A stretch of DNA of 64,000 nucleotides from Sphingomonas sp. Y38-1Y (GTDB lineage Bacteria > Pseudomonadota > Alphaproteobacteria > Sphingomonadales > Sphingomonadaceae). The DNA lies in NCBI RefSeq assembly GCF_032391395.1, contig NZ_CP135916.1, forward strand, positions 1,426,001-1,490,000. Direction: 5' to 3'. The translations under genes were made by a program, and so were the position numbers. The stretch's first letter is position 1. Each line of letters opens with the position of its first letter. Below the pieces are notes generated by a model. It was not told where the DNA came from. It did no database searches and worked only from the letters and a program-made list of their open reading frames with translations. Positions 1 to 7,724 of this stretch are shown here, one piece after another.

Positions 1-2
1 TT

Positions 3-1214
3 CCCGATCCCGAGGCGAAGCTGGAAGAGCCGTTGGTCGTTCGGCCGACGTCGGAGACGGTGATCGGTGCCGCCTTCAGCCGCTGGGTCCAGTCGTGGCG
101 CGACCTCCCCGTGCTCATCAACCAGTGGGCCAATGTCGTCCGCTGGGAGATGCGGACGCGCATGTTCCTGCGCACCGCCGAGTTCCTGTGGCAGGAGGGC
201 CATACCGCGCACGCGAGCGAAGCCGAGGCGCGCGAAGAGACGATGAAGATGCTGGAGGTCTATCGCGCCTTTGCCGAGGATTGCTGCGGCATCCCCGTCA
301 TCGCGGGCGAAAAGCCGGAGAATGAGCGCTTCCCCGGCGCGGTCGCGACCTACAGCATCGAGGCGATGATGCAGGACGGCAAGGCGCTTCAGGCCGGCAC
401 CAGCCACTTCCTCGGCACCACCTTCTCCTCGGCACAGAACATCCGCTTCCAGAACGCGGCGGGCGAGCTGGAGCTCGCGCAGACGACGAGCTGGGGCGTG
501 TCGACGCGGATGATCGGCGGGCTCATCATGGTGCACGGCGACGACGACGGCCTGCGCGTGCCGCCGCGCGTCGCGCCGTGGCAGGTCGTCATCATCCCGA
601 TGCTGCGCGACGCCCCGGAGGACGAAGCGGTGCTCGATTATGCCCGCTCGCTCCAGGCCGAGCTCGCACGCCAGACGGCGCTGGGCGAGCCCGTCCGCGC
701 GATGGTGGACGGCCGCGCGCAAAAGGCGGGCAACAAGCGCTGGGGCTGGGTCAAGAAGGGCGCGCCGATCATCGTCGAGGTCGGCCCGCGCGATGTCGCC
801 GCGGGCAACGTCGCGGTGATCCGCCGCGACCGGCTGTACCGCGAGGACGGCAAGCTCGACACCGCGTTCGTGGCGCGCGACGGCTTCGTCGACCAGGTCG
901 CGGGGCTGCTGGGCGAAGTGCAGGAAGCGCTGCATGTCGAGGCGCGCGCACGCCTGGACGCCGGCATCCGCCGCGACGTTACCGACTTCGCAGGGCTGGA
1001 GACGCATTTCGCCGAGAGCGAGCGCTACCCTGGCTGGGTCGAGGTCGAATGGGCCAAGCCGACCGGCGCCGCGCTGGACGCGGTGGTCGAGCGGCTGAAG
1101 GCGCTCAAGCTGACGATCCGCAACGTGCCGGGCACCGCGGCACCGGCACAGGGCGCGTGCATCTTCACCGGCGAGCCGGCGGTGGAACGCATTTTGGTGG
1201 CACGAGCGTATTGA
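3..1214 (+). CDS. proS: Prolyl-tRNA synthetase, archaeal/eukaryotic-type, 5' end outside window
   Basis: Charges tRNA-Pro with proline in the cytoplasm. The reading frame is open from base 3, so about the first 100 residues lie upstream of the window; 403 residues are visible. Class II synthetase core motifs are clear: RPTSETV near the visible N-terminus, NQWANVVRWEMR, and FLWQEGHTAHA. There is no room for the large bacterial-type editing insertion, and the C-terminal part carries the CIFTGEPA segment and ends in RAY; a terminal Tyr and this tail are characteristic of the archaeal/eukaryotic ProRS class. A palindromic repeat array follows directly. Function is certain; the class assignment rests on recognised motifs. 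Confidence 0.96.
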   Translation, partial: PDPEAKLEEPLVVRPTSETVIGAAFSRWVQSWRDLPVLINQWANVVRWEMRTRMFLRTAEFLWQEGHTAHASEAEAREETMKMLEVYRAFAEDCCGIPVIAGEKPENERFPGAVATYSIEAMMQDGKALQAGTSHFLGTTFSSAQNIRFQNAAGELELAQTTSWGVSTRMIGGLIMVHGDDDGLRVPPRVAPWQVVIIPMLRDAPEDEAVLDYARSLQAELARQTALGEPVRAMVDGRAQKAGNKRWGWVKKGAPIIVEVGPRDVAAGNVAVIRRDRLYREDGKLDTAFVARDGFVDQVAGLLGEVQEALHVEARARLDAGIRRDVTDFAGLETHFAESERYPGWVEVEWAKPTGAALDAVVERLKALKLTIRNVPGTAAPAQGACIFTGEPAVERILVARAY

Positions 1215-1221
1215 GGCGCTG

Positions 1222-1426
1222 TGCCCCGGCGAAGGCCGGGGCCCAGTTGGGGGACGTGGCGACGGCCCGCTGCGCGTTATCACCGAGGCCTTCCTACCTG
1301 GACCCCGGCCTTCGCCGGGGTACAAGCTTGCGTTCGGGTCAATCGGCCTGTGCTCCCGCGAAGGCGGGAGCCCAGAGCCGCACGCGGCACGCTCATCAAC
1401 CCTGGCCTCCCGCCTCCGCGGGAGCA
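1222..1426. repeat. Array of short GC palindromes between proS and the DUF892 gene
   Basis: This 219-base gap holds no gene. It contains two copies of an 18-base palindrome CCCCGGCGAAGGCCGGGG (1224-1241, and the opposite orientation at 1303-1320) and two copies of a related GCTCCCGCGAAGGCGGGAGC-like palindrome (1352-1371, and its mate at 1408-1425). Each pair is in opposite orientation, so the whole can fold back on itself. The same core recurs at 31677-31696 and 41184-41280. Such elements could act as bidirectional transcription ends for the convergent neighbours. Confidence 0.8.
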
Positions 1427-1433
1427 CGGCTTG

Positions 1434-1910
1434 CTAAGCCGCCGCCGCCGCGCACTGCTCCAAGATCGCCGCCAGCCGGTGGTCGCTCGCCGCTTCCTCG
1501 TCGCGGCAGCGGCGGAGGGTCTTGGCGAGGTCGGCTTCCTCCAGCCGCTCGGCCAGCGCGACCGCGGTTTCATAACTCACATGCTTGGCGGCGAGCGCCT
1601 TTCGCACCGCGCCGACCATCGCTGCGTCGAGCAGTGGGCCGCCATCGATCGTCTCGGTATCGCGCGCCGCATCGTCCATGATGCCCTGCATCCACAAATT
1701 GGGCGGCCCGCCCGCCGAACGCGCGTCCGCCGCCAGCCAATCCGCCTGGAGCCGCGCGCGGGCGATCTCGCGGTCGAGCGCCTCCGACAGCGCCGCCGTC
1801 CGGGCGTGCGCGGCCACCACGGGGAGGCGCTCGGCCAGCAGGCGCTCGCCCGCGAGCATGTCCTGAAGCGCGGTGGCGAGCAGGCTCTCGGCGTCGTCGG
1901 TCTTGTCCAT
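1434..1910 (-). CDS. DUF892 (YciE/YciF-like) ferritin-like protein
   Basis: A 158-residue all-helical protein with the size and helix pattern of the DUF892/YciE family: an N-terminal LLATALQDMLAGERLLAERLP helix containing the expected Glu, and a C-terminal ALAERLEEADLAKTLRRC..EE helix with acidic metal-ligand candidates. The family is ferritin-like and usually stress induced; the reaction is not established. It lies 49 bases downstream of glpD on the same strand, so it may be cotranscribed. A second family member begins at 63809. The exact role is inferred only from the fold. Confidence 0.75.
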   Translation of the reverse strand: MDKTDDAESLLATALQDMLAGERLLAERLPVVAAHARTAALSEALDREIARARLQADWLAADARSAGGPPNLWMQGIMDDAARDTETIDGGPLLDAAMVGAVRKALAAKHVSYETAVALAERLEEADLAKTLRRCRDEEAASDHRLAAILEQCAAAAA

Positions 1911-1959
1911 GCTCGCGACAGCGCGCCGCGCGCGGGCGGGTTCCGCGGGCTGATGCGGA

Positions 1960-3420
1960 TCAGTCCGCCGGGTACGCCTGCCGCCACCAGTCCGCGAACG
2001 CCGCCCGGTCCACGGGGTCGATCGTCAGCCCCAGCTTGGTCCGGCGGTCGAGCACATCCTCCGGTGTCCGCGCCCATTCGGTGTCGTGGAGGAAGCGCGC
2101 CTCCCGCTCGGTCATCCCGCCGGGCAGCGTCTCGCCCAGGTGGTCCGCCGCCTCGACCCCCTCGAGCAATTCGACCAGGCGGCTGCCATAGGCATGAGCC
2201 ATGCGGTCGATCTGGTGCGGGTCGAGGAACGGCCAGCGCTCCGCGACCTGGCGCTCGAGTGTGCCGATATCCGCGATCATCCCGCCCGGCAGCACCCGCG
2301 CGCGCGTGACCGGATGCGCGTCGATGCCGAGCGCCGGGCCGAGCCGCGCCATCGCATCCTCCGCCAGCGCGCGCGCCGTCGTGATCTTGCCGCCGAATAC
2401 CGCCAGCACCGGCGCGCCATCCTCGTGCAGTTCGAGCACATAGTCGCGCGTGACCTCGGCCGCGGCGCCCGCGCCATCGTCGTAGAGCGCGCGGATGCCC
2501 GACCAGTCGCTCACCACGTCGGCGGGCGAGACCTGGCGGCGGAAATAGCGGTTGGCCGCGTCGCACAGATACTGCGTCTCCTCGGCCGAGATCATCGCAT
2601 CGGCGGGATCGTCGACGGGCACGTCGGTCGTCCCGACCATCGTCCCCCCGGGATAGGGGATCGCGAACACGATCCGCCGGTCGGGCTGCTGGAGGATATA
2701 GGCATGCTCGCCCTCGAACAGCGACGGCACGACGATGTGGCTGCCGCGGACGAGGCGGAGGTGGCCGCGCGGGGGCGTGCCCATCCGCGCCATCGCCTCG
2801 GGCGTCCACGCACCCGCCGCCACGACGATCGCGCGTGCCGCGACGGTGCGGCCGTCGCTCAAGGTGGCCATCCAGCCGTCGCCGCGGCGCTCAGCGCGCT
2901 CGAAGCCCGTCCGCGTCGCGATCTCGGCGCCATGGTCAGCGGCGTCGCGCGCGTTGAGGACGGTCAGCCGCGCATCATCGACGAACGCATCCGAATAGAC
3001 GAAGCCCGGTCCCGGCCGCTGGAGCGGCGCCTGATAGCCCGCATCCGACCGCTTCAGCCCGCGCGACCGCGGCAGCGACGACCGACCCGAGAGCGCGTCG
3101 TAGAGCCAGAGCCCCGCGCGCACCATCCACCACGGGCGCACCGCATGGTCGTGCGGCAGCACGAAGGTGAGCGGATGGACGAGGTGCGGCGCGGCGGCGA
3201 GCATCCGCTCGCGCTCGGCCAGCGCCTCCCGCACCAATCGGAACTCATACTGCTCGAGATAGCGCAGGCCGCCATGGATGAGCTTGGTCGAGGCCGAGGA
3301 GGTGTGGCTCGCCAGATCGTCGCGCTCGACCAGCAGCGTCTTAAGCCCAAGCAAAGCCGCCTCGCGCGCGATCGCGCACCCGTTGATGCCGCCGCCGATG
3401 ATGAGGAGGTCGTGGGTCAT
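1960..3420 (-). CDS. glpD: Glycerol-3-phosphate dehydrogenase (FAD-dependent)
   Basis: Oxidises sn-glycerol-3-phosphate to dihydroxyacetone phosphate at the inner membrane and passes electrons to quinone. The 486 residues match the GlpD family length. The N-terminus has the FAD dinucleotide fold LLIIGGGINGCAIAREA, followed by the family signatures SSASTKLIHGGLRYLEQ and, later, GGKITTARALAEDAM; the C-terminal domain contains the DTEWARTPEDVLDRRTKLG stretch typical of GlpD. No glpK or glpF is next to it. The downstream gene on the same strand is the DUF892 protein. Upstream lies a 377-base gap filled with repeats. Confidence 0.95.
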   Translation of the reverse strand: MTHDLLIIGGGINGCAIAREAALLGLKTLLVERDDLASHTSSASTKLIHGGLRYLEQYEFRLVREALAERERMLAAAPHLVHPLTFVLPHDHAVRPWWMVRAGLWLYDALSGRSSLPRSRGLKRSDAGYQAPLQRPGPGFVYSDAFVDDARLTVLNARDAADHGAEIATRTGFERAERRGDGWMATLSDGRTVAARAIVVAAGAWTPEAMARMGTPPRGHLRLVRGSHIVVPSLFEGEHAYILQQPDRRIVFAIPYPGGTMVGTTDVPVDDPADAMISAEETQYLCDAANRYFRRQVSPADVVSDWSGIRALYDDGAGAAAEVTRDYVLELHEDGAPVLAVFGGKITTARALAEDAMARLGPALGIDAHPVTRARVLPGGMIADIGTLERQVAERWPFLDPHQIDRMAHAYGSRLVELLEGVEAADHLGETLPGGMTEREARFLHDTEWARTPEDVLDRRTKLGLTIDPVDRAAFADWWRQAYPAD

Positions 3421-3468
3421 GGTGTGATCGTACCGGTTGGCGGGGCGGGCGGGGACATGTCTTCACCC

Positions 3469-3547
3469 CCAGCGTTCGTTTCGAGCGTAGTCGAGAAACG
3501 GAGAGGATCGGCCAAGGTTTCTCGACTACGCTCGAAACGAACGCTGG
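3469..3547. repeat. Long inverted repeat upstream of glpD
   Basis: First of three palindromic units filling the 377-base gap 3421-3797 between the divergent genes glpD and rnr. The arms (from CCAGCGTTCGTTTCGAGCGT at 3469 and its reverse complement ending at 3547) are about 30 bases, separated by a short spacer. No coding region was seen in the gap. Confidence 0.8.
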
Positions 3548-3572
3548 TAAGGACAGATCAACCCAATCCAAA

Positions 3573-3653
3573 CCGTCCGTGCTGAGCCTGTCGAAGCACG
3601 TGCCGCAAGCGCTCCATTCCGGGCACGTGCTCCGACAAGCTCAGCACGAACGG
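3573..3653. repeat. Bipartite palindrome, CGTGCTGAGC-TGTCGAAGCACGTGC family
   Basis: Two arms in opposite orientation: CCGTCCGTGCTGAGCCTGTC at 3573 and the complementary GACAAGCTCAGCACGAACGG ending at 3653. The same family occurs at 6251-6331 and 21317-21407, and in an extended form at 7604-7715 and 49408-49509. Confidence 0.85.
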
Positions 3654-3664
3654 CTCCTTTTACA

Positions 3665-3748
3665 CGTCACCCCGGACTTGATCTGGGGTCCCGCTTTTTC
3701 AGCCAACGCCGCGAGGAAGCGGGACCTCGGATCAAGTCCGGGGTGACG
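3665..3748. repeat. Bipartite palindrome, CGTCACCCCGGACTTGATC family
   Basis: Arms CGTCACCCCGGACTTGATC (3665 onward) and the complementary GATCAAGTCCGGGGTGACG (ending 3748) enclose a second inner pair, TCCCGCTT with AAGCGGGA. The same family is present at 6152-6240 and 31708-31790. Confidence 0.85.
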
Positions 3749-3797
3749 GGGAAGAGATGGGGATGCGCCGCCCTCGCAAACCCCCTATCTCCCCAAC

Positions 3798-6143
3798 ATG
3801 CGAAACCATCCCGGCCTGCCCAGCCGCCAGCAGATCCTCGACTTCATCGCGTCTTCGGACCAGCCGGCGGGCAAGCGCGAGATCGCCAAGGCGTTCGGGC
3901 TGCACGGCGCCGACAAGATCGCGCTCAAGTCGCTCTTGAAGGACATGACCGACGAGGGGCTGGTCGACCTCGCCCCCGGCCGCGCGTTCCATCGGATGGG
4001 CGGCGTGCCAAAGGTGACGGTGCTGCGCGTCGTCGACGCCGATGGCGACACCGTCTGGGCGGTGCCCGAGCGCTGGGAGGCGGAGGGCATTCCCCAGCCG
4101 CGGCTTCGCGTGATCGAGCGTGGGCGCAAGCAGTCGGCGCTCGGCCCCGGCGACCGCATCCTCGCGCGCACCGAAGAAGCCGGCAACGGCTGGCTCGCCC
4201 ACCCGATGAAGAAGCTGGCGCGCGGCGAGGAGCAGATCCTGGGCGTGCTGCGCGAAGAGGGCGGGCGGCTGTTCCTCGCGGGGCTGGACAAGAAGGCAGC
4301 GCGCGACTTGCCCGTGGTCGAGCGCGGCGATGCCGAGCCCGGCGACCTCGTCCTTGCCGAAAAGACCGGGCGCCCGCCGCGGATCATGGCCAAGGTCGTC
4401 GAGCGGCTGGGCGATCCGTTCGCGCCGCGCAGCTTCTCGCTGATCGCGATCCACAAGCACGGCATCCCCAACGTCTTCTCCCCCGACCTGATCGACCAGG
4501 CGGAGCGCGTCGCGCGCCAGCCGCTGGGCGAGGATCGCGAGGATTTGCGCCACCTGCCGATCGTCGCGATCGATCCCGCCGACGCGCGCGACCATGACGA
4601 CGCGGTCTGGGCGACGCCCGACGAGGATCCCGGCAACGAGGGCGGGTTCAAGGCGATCGTCGCGATCGCCGATGTCAGCTTCTATGTCCGGCCGGGCTCG
4701 CTCCTCGACAAGGAAGCACGCAAGCGCGGCAATTCCGTCTATTTTCCCGATCGCGTCGTGCCGATGCTGCCGGAGGTGCTGTCCGCCGACATCTGTTCGC
4801 TCAAGTCGGGCGAGGATCGCGCGGCGATGGCGTGCCATCTCGTCATCGGCAAGGACGGCGACATCCGCGACTGGCGCTTCACCCGCGCGGTCGTGCGGAT
4901 CGCAGCGAACATCGCGTACGAGGATGCGCAGGCGGCGGTGGATGCCCGTGCGTCTTCCCCCCTCCCGCTTGCGGGAGGGGTCGGGGGAGGGCCTTCTTCT
5001 TCTTCTATTGCTGCGCCTGCGGACAGACCCTCCCCTAACCCCTCCCGCAAGCGGGAGGGGGACTTGGGTGGATTGGTCGAAACCGCGCTGCTTCCCCTCT
5101 GGGCCTGCTGGGCGGCGCTCGGCCGCGCGCGGGACAAGCGCAGCCCGCTCGACCTCGACCTGCCCGAGCGGCGGGTCGTGCTCGACGAAAAGGGCCGCAT
5201 CCTCTCCGTCGCCCCGCGCGAGCGGCTGGACGCGCATCGGCTGATCGAGGACTTCATGATTGCCGCCAACGTCGCCGCGGCCAAGGCGCTGGAGCGCAAA
5301 AAGGCTCCGGTCATGTACCGCATCCACGAGCCGCCCAGCCGCGAGAAGCTGACCGCGCTGAAGGACTATCTCAAGACGTTCGAAATAAGCTTCGCGCTCG
5401 GCCAGGTGATCCGCCCGGCGACGTTCAACCACATCCTCGGCACGCTGAAAGAGCATGAGGCGCGCGAGGAGATCATGACGCAGGTGCTGCGAACGCAGAC
5501 CCAGGCCTATTACGGGCCGGAGAATGCCGGGCATTTCGGCCTCGCGCTCGGCAGCTACGCGCATTTCACCTCGCCGATCCGCCGCTATTCGGACCTGATC
5601 GTCCACCGATCGCTGGTCGATGCCTATAAGCTGGGCGCCGGCGGGCTGTCGGCCGAGGATGCGGCCAACATGGAGCGGGTGGGCGAACTCATCTCCAGCC
5701 TGGAACGGCGAGCGATGGAGGCGGAGCGCGACACGATCGACCGCTACGTCGCCGCCTATCTCGCCGAGCATGTGGGGGAGGTGATGGACGCCAAGATCAC
5801 CGGCGTCGCCGCGTTCGGCTTCTTCGCGACGGTCGAGGGCGTGGGGGGCGACGGCCTGGTCCCCGCCCGCGACCTCGGCCGCGAGTATTTCCGCCATGAC
5901 GAGGCGAGCCAGCGGCTGGTGGGCGAGGAGACGGGCGAATTCTTCGCACTCGGCCAGAAGCTGAAGTTGCGGTTGGTGGAGGCGAACCCGGTTTCGGGGG
6001 CGCTCCGGTTCGAGCTGCCCGACGGCAAGGGCTCGGGAAGCGGGGAGCGGACCGACGATCGGCGCCGCGGCGGACCGCCTCGCGTGCTCAAGCGGCGGGG
6101 GCGCCCGGCGAACATCAAGCATCAGGGGAAGCGCAAACGCTGA
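3798..6143 (+). CDS. rnr: Ribonuclease R with an in-frame palindromic insertion
   Basis: A 3'-to-5' exoribonuclease that degrades structured RNA. In order: an N-terminal winged-helix region (to about residue 65), cold-shock OB domains, the RNB catalytic domain with the motif IDPADARDHDDAVW (about 257-270), and a C-terminal S1 domain followed by a basic tail ending KHQGKRKR. The length of 781 is near the usual 750-810. Oddity: residues about 385-424 are a Pro/Gly/Ser/Arg-rich stretch encoded by a pair of 33-base inverted repeats, replacing what is normally a short loop of the RNB domain between IAYEDAQAAVD and LVETALLPLW. The frame stays open, so the protein is probably functional. Confidence 0.95.
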   Translation: MRNHPGLPSRQQILDFIASSDQPAGKREIAKAFGLHGADKIALKSLLKDMTDEGLVDLAPGRAFHRMGGVPKVTVLRVVDADGDTVWAVPERWEAEGIPQPRLRVIERGRKQSALGPGDRILARTEEAGNGWLAHPMKKLARGEEQILGVLREEGGRLFLAGLDKKAARDLPVVERGDAEPGDLVLAEKTGRPPRIMAKVVERLGDPFAPRSFSLIAIHKHGIPNVFSPDLIDQAERVARQPLGEDREDLRHLPIVAIDPADARDHDDAVWATPDEDPGNEGGFKAIVAIADVSFYVRPGSLLDKEARKRGNSVYFPDRVVPMLPEVLSADICSLKSGEDRAAMACHLVIGKDGDIRDWRFTRAVVRIAANIAYEDAQAAVDARASSPLPLAGGVGGGPSSSSIAAPADRPSPNPSRKREGDLGGLVETALLPLWACWAALGRARDKRSPLDLDLPERRVVLDEKGRILSVAPRERLDAHRLIEDFMIAANVAAAKALERKKAPVMYRIHEPPSREKLTALKDYLKTFEISFALGQVIRPATFNHILGTLKEHEAREEIMTQVLRTQTQAYYGPENAGHFGLALGSYAHFTSPIRRYSDLIVHRSLVDAYKLGAGGLSAEDAANMERVGELISSLERRAMEAERDTIDRYVAAYLAEHVGEVMDAKITGVAAFGFFATVEGVGGDGLVPARDLGREYFRHDEASQRLVGEETGEFFALGQKLKLRLVEANPVSGALRFELPDGKGSGSGERTDDRRRGGPPRVLKRRGRPANIKHQGKRKR
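4959..5060. repeat. Inverted-repeat element inserted in frame inside rnr
   Basis: Left arm 4959-4991 and right arm 5028-5060 are 33 bases each and reverse-complementary except for two positions. Each arm itself contains the palindrome CCCCTCCCGCTTGCGGGAGG. A 36-base spacer rich in TCT/TTC separates them. The left arm starts on the first base of codon 388 and the right arm on the first base of codon 411, so both arms and the spacer are multiples of three and add PLPLAGGVGGG and PSPNPSRKREG to the protein. Confidence 0.9.
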
Positions 6144-6151
6144 ATTCCCTC

Positions 6152-6240
6152 GTCACCCCGGACTTGATCCGGGATCCCGCTTCATTCTTTCTTCAAAGGC
6201 CGAACAGGGAGCGGGACCCCGGATCAAGTCCGGGGTGACG
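6152..6240. repeat. Bipartite palindrome, CGTCACCCCGGACTTGATC family
   Basis: Directly behind the rnr stop codon. Arms run from CGTCACCCCGGACTTGATCC at 6152 and its complement ending at 6240, with inner arms ATCCCGCTTC and GAGCGGGA. The position between the convergent genes rnr and the transpeptidase fits a transcription-end role. Confidence 0.85.
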
Positions 6241-6250
6241 GGACACAAAA

Positions 6251-6331
6251 CCGTTCGTGCTGAGCTTGTCGAAGCACGTGCCGCAAGCGCGCCGTGTGCA
6301 GCACGTCCTTCGACAAGCTCAGGACGAACGG
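6251..6331. repeat. Bipartite palindrome, CGTGCTGAGCTTGTCGAAGC family
   Basis: Second palindromic unit in the 210-base gap 6144-6353, which has no gene. Arms CCGTTCGTGCTGAGCTTGTC (6251 onward) and GACAAGCTCAGGACGAACGG (ending 6331). Confidence 0.85.
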
Positions 6332-6353
6332 AGTGGGTGGCGCAGATGGAGGG

Positions 6354-6950
6354 TTAGGGCGTGACGACTTCCTCCACCACCACCGTCTCGCCGTCCTCGG
6401 CGTCCAGACGCTCCGGCGCTGGCGCTTCGTCCTTGTAGAGGTCGGGGCGCCAGCCGCGCGTCACCAGCACCTGGTCGCCCTTCTTGGCCTGCGCGAACAG
6501 CAAGGCGGCGAACTCGTCGGGCACGCCGACACAGCCGTGCGTCGCCGCGTTTGCCTCGACCTCGCTGCCATGGATCGCGACGCCGCCCCAGGTCAGTCGG
6601 AGCATGTACGGCATCGGCGCGCCATAGAGGTTGGAGACATGGTCGCGATCCTTTTCCAGGATCGGGAAGGTGCCGGTCGGCGTCGGCTTGTGATCGGCGC
6701 CATAGAGGATGTAGGCGCGGCCGATCTCGACCCCGTGGCGATAGACGTGGAGCTTTTCGGTCGACAGGTCGACGACGATGCGAACGGGCCCGGCGGGCAC
6801 GCCGCTGTCGTCCCAGGCATATTCACCCGGCCCCAGCGGGCTTTCGAGCGAGATCACGCTGGTCACCGCAGGGCCACGCGCATGGGCGACGGCGGGCAGC
6901 ATCAGCGCGGCAAGTCCCGCCATCACCCAACGACCGACCGCCTTAACCAT
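6354..6950 (-). CDS. L,D-transpeptidase (YkuD domain), exported
   Basis: Predicted periplasmic enzyme that forms 3-3 cross-links in peptidoglycan or attaches proteins to it. The 198-residue product starts with a signal peptide (VMAGLAALMLPAVAHA). The YkuD catalytic motif is present as AIHGSEVEANAATHGCVGVP, where HG and the later HGC supply the active-site His and Cys. After the catalytic domain there is only a short acidic tail. The gene stands alone, convergent with rnr, with repeats between. The exact peptidoglycan reaction cannot be read from the sequence. Confidence 0.9.
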   Translation of the reverse strand: MVKAVGRWVMAGLAALMLPAVAHARGPAVTSVISLESPLGPGEYAWDDSGVPAGPVRIVVDLSTEKLHVYRHGVEIGRAYILYGADHKPTPTGTFPILEKDRDHVSNLYGAPMPYMLRLTWGGVAIHGSEVEANAATHGCVGVPDEFAALLFAQAKKGDQVLVTRGWRPDLYKDEAPAPERLDAEDGETVVVEEVVTP

Positions 6951-7069
6951 GATCGCACCCCTTTACTGTTCGTTAGGGGCGATTATCGGGATCAAGCCCG
7001 TTTTTGACCAGTGGCCGTTTTCCGCCGTCCCGCCGCGGGACGGATTGCGACTTGCGCAGGACTAAAGGG

Positions 7070-7594
7070 TTAACGCTCCTCGAGCCTCGGCATCAGCTCG
7101 ACGAAGTTGCAGGGCCTGTGGTCGATGTCGAGCTGGGAGGCGAGGATGCCGTCCCACCCGTCCTTCACCGCCCCGGTCGATCCCGGCAGCGCGAACAGAT
7201 AGGTGCCGCGGGCGACCCCGGCGCACGCGCGCGACTGGATGGTCGAGGTGCCGATCTTGGCATAGCTCTGCCAGCGGAACAGCTCGCCGAACCCGGGGAT
7301 GAGCTTGTCGCAGACACGCTCGATCGCCTCGGGCGTGACGTCGCGCCCGGTGACGCCGGTGCCGCCGGTGGTGACCACCACCTCGACTGCGGGATCGTCG
7401 ATCCAGCGGTGGAGCGTCGCGACGATCGTGTCGGCATCGTCGCGCACGATTGCGCGGTCGGCGAGGACATGGCCTGCGCCCTCGAGCCGCGCGACGAGCG
7501 TGTCGCCCGAGCGATCGTCCACGAGCCCGCGCGTGTCGGAGACGGTGAGGACGGCGATGCGGACCGGGCGGCGGACGATCTTCGGCTCGGTCAT
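7070..7594 (-). CDS. moaB: Molybdopterin adenylyltransferase-family protein MoaB
   Basis: Molybdenum cofactor biosynthesis: the MoaB/MogA family activates molybdopterin by adenylation before molybdate insertion. The 174-residue protein has the family signature VLTVSDTRG near the N-terminus, the nucleotide-binding [16 protein letters not shown] in the middle, and [14 protein letters not shown] near the C-terminus. The length and the C-terminal region fit MoaB rather than the longer MogA or MoeA domains. It lies upstream of the transpeptidase gene on the same strand but 119 bases away, so cotranscription is uncertain. Confidence 0.93.
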   Translation of the reverse strand: MTEPKIVRRPVRIAVLTVSDTRGLVDDRSGDTLVARLEGAGHVLADRAIVRDDADTIVATLHRWIDDPAVEVVVTTGGTGVTGRDVTPEAIERVCDKLIPGFGELFRWQSYAKIGTSTIQSRACAGVARGTYLFALPGSTGAVKDGWDGILASQLDIDHRPCNFVELMPRLEER

Positions 7595-7603
7595 ATCAGT
7601 AAT

Positions 7604-7715
7604 CCGTTCGTGCTGAGTAGGGGCTGAGCGAAGGCGAAGACCCGTATCGAAGCACTTGGCCCGGTCCTTCGATACGCCGCTTCGACTTCGCTCAGCGGCT
7701 ACTCAGGACGAACGG
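7604..7715. repeat. Extended bipartite palindrome between the transglycosylase gene and moaB
   Basis: Arms begin CCGTTCGTGCTGAGTAGGGG at 7604 and end with CTACTCAGGACGAACGG at 7715, with inner complementary segments CGTATCGAAG and CTTCGATACG. It is the same extended type as 49408-49509. Confidence 0.85.
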
Positions 7716-7724
7716 TGTTGGGGA

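Noticed and set aside
3732..6122. A 796-codon open frame antisense to rnr
   Set aside because: Mirror frame of a well supported gene, with His/Arg/Asp-rich composition and no recognisable domain.
6987..7005. Hairpin CGGG-ATCAAG-CCCG followed by TTTTT on the plus strand
   Set aside because: The stem has only four pairs and no plus-strand gene ends there, so it is not listed as a terminator.
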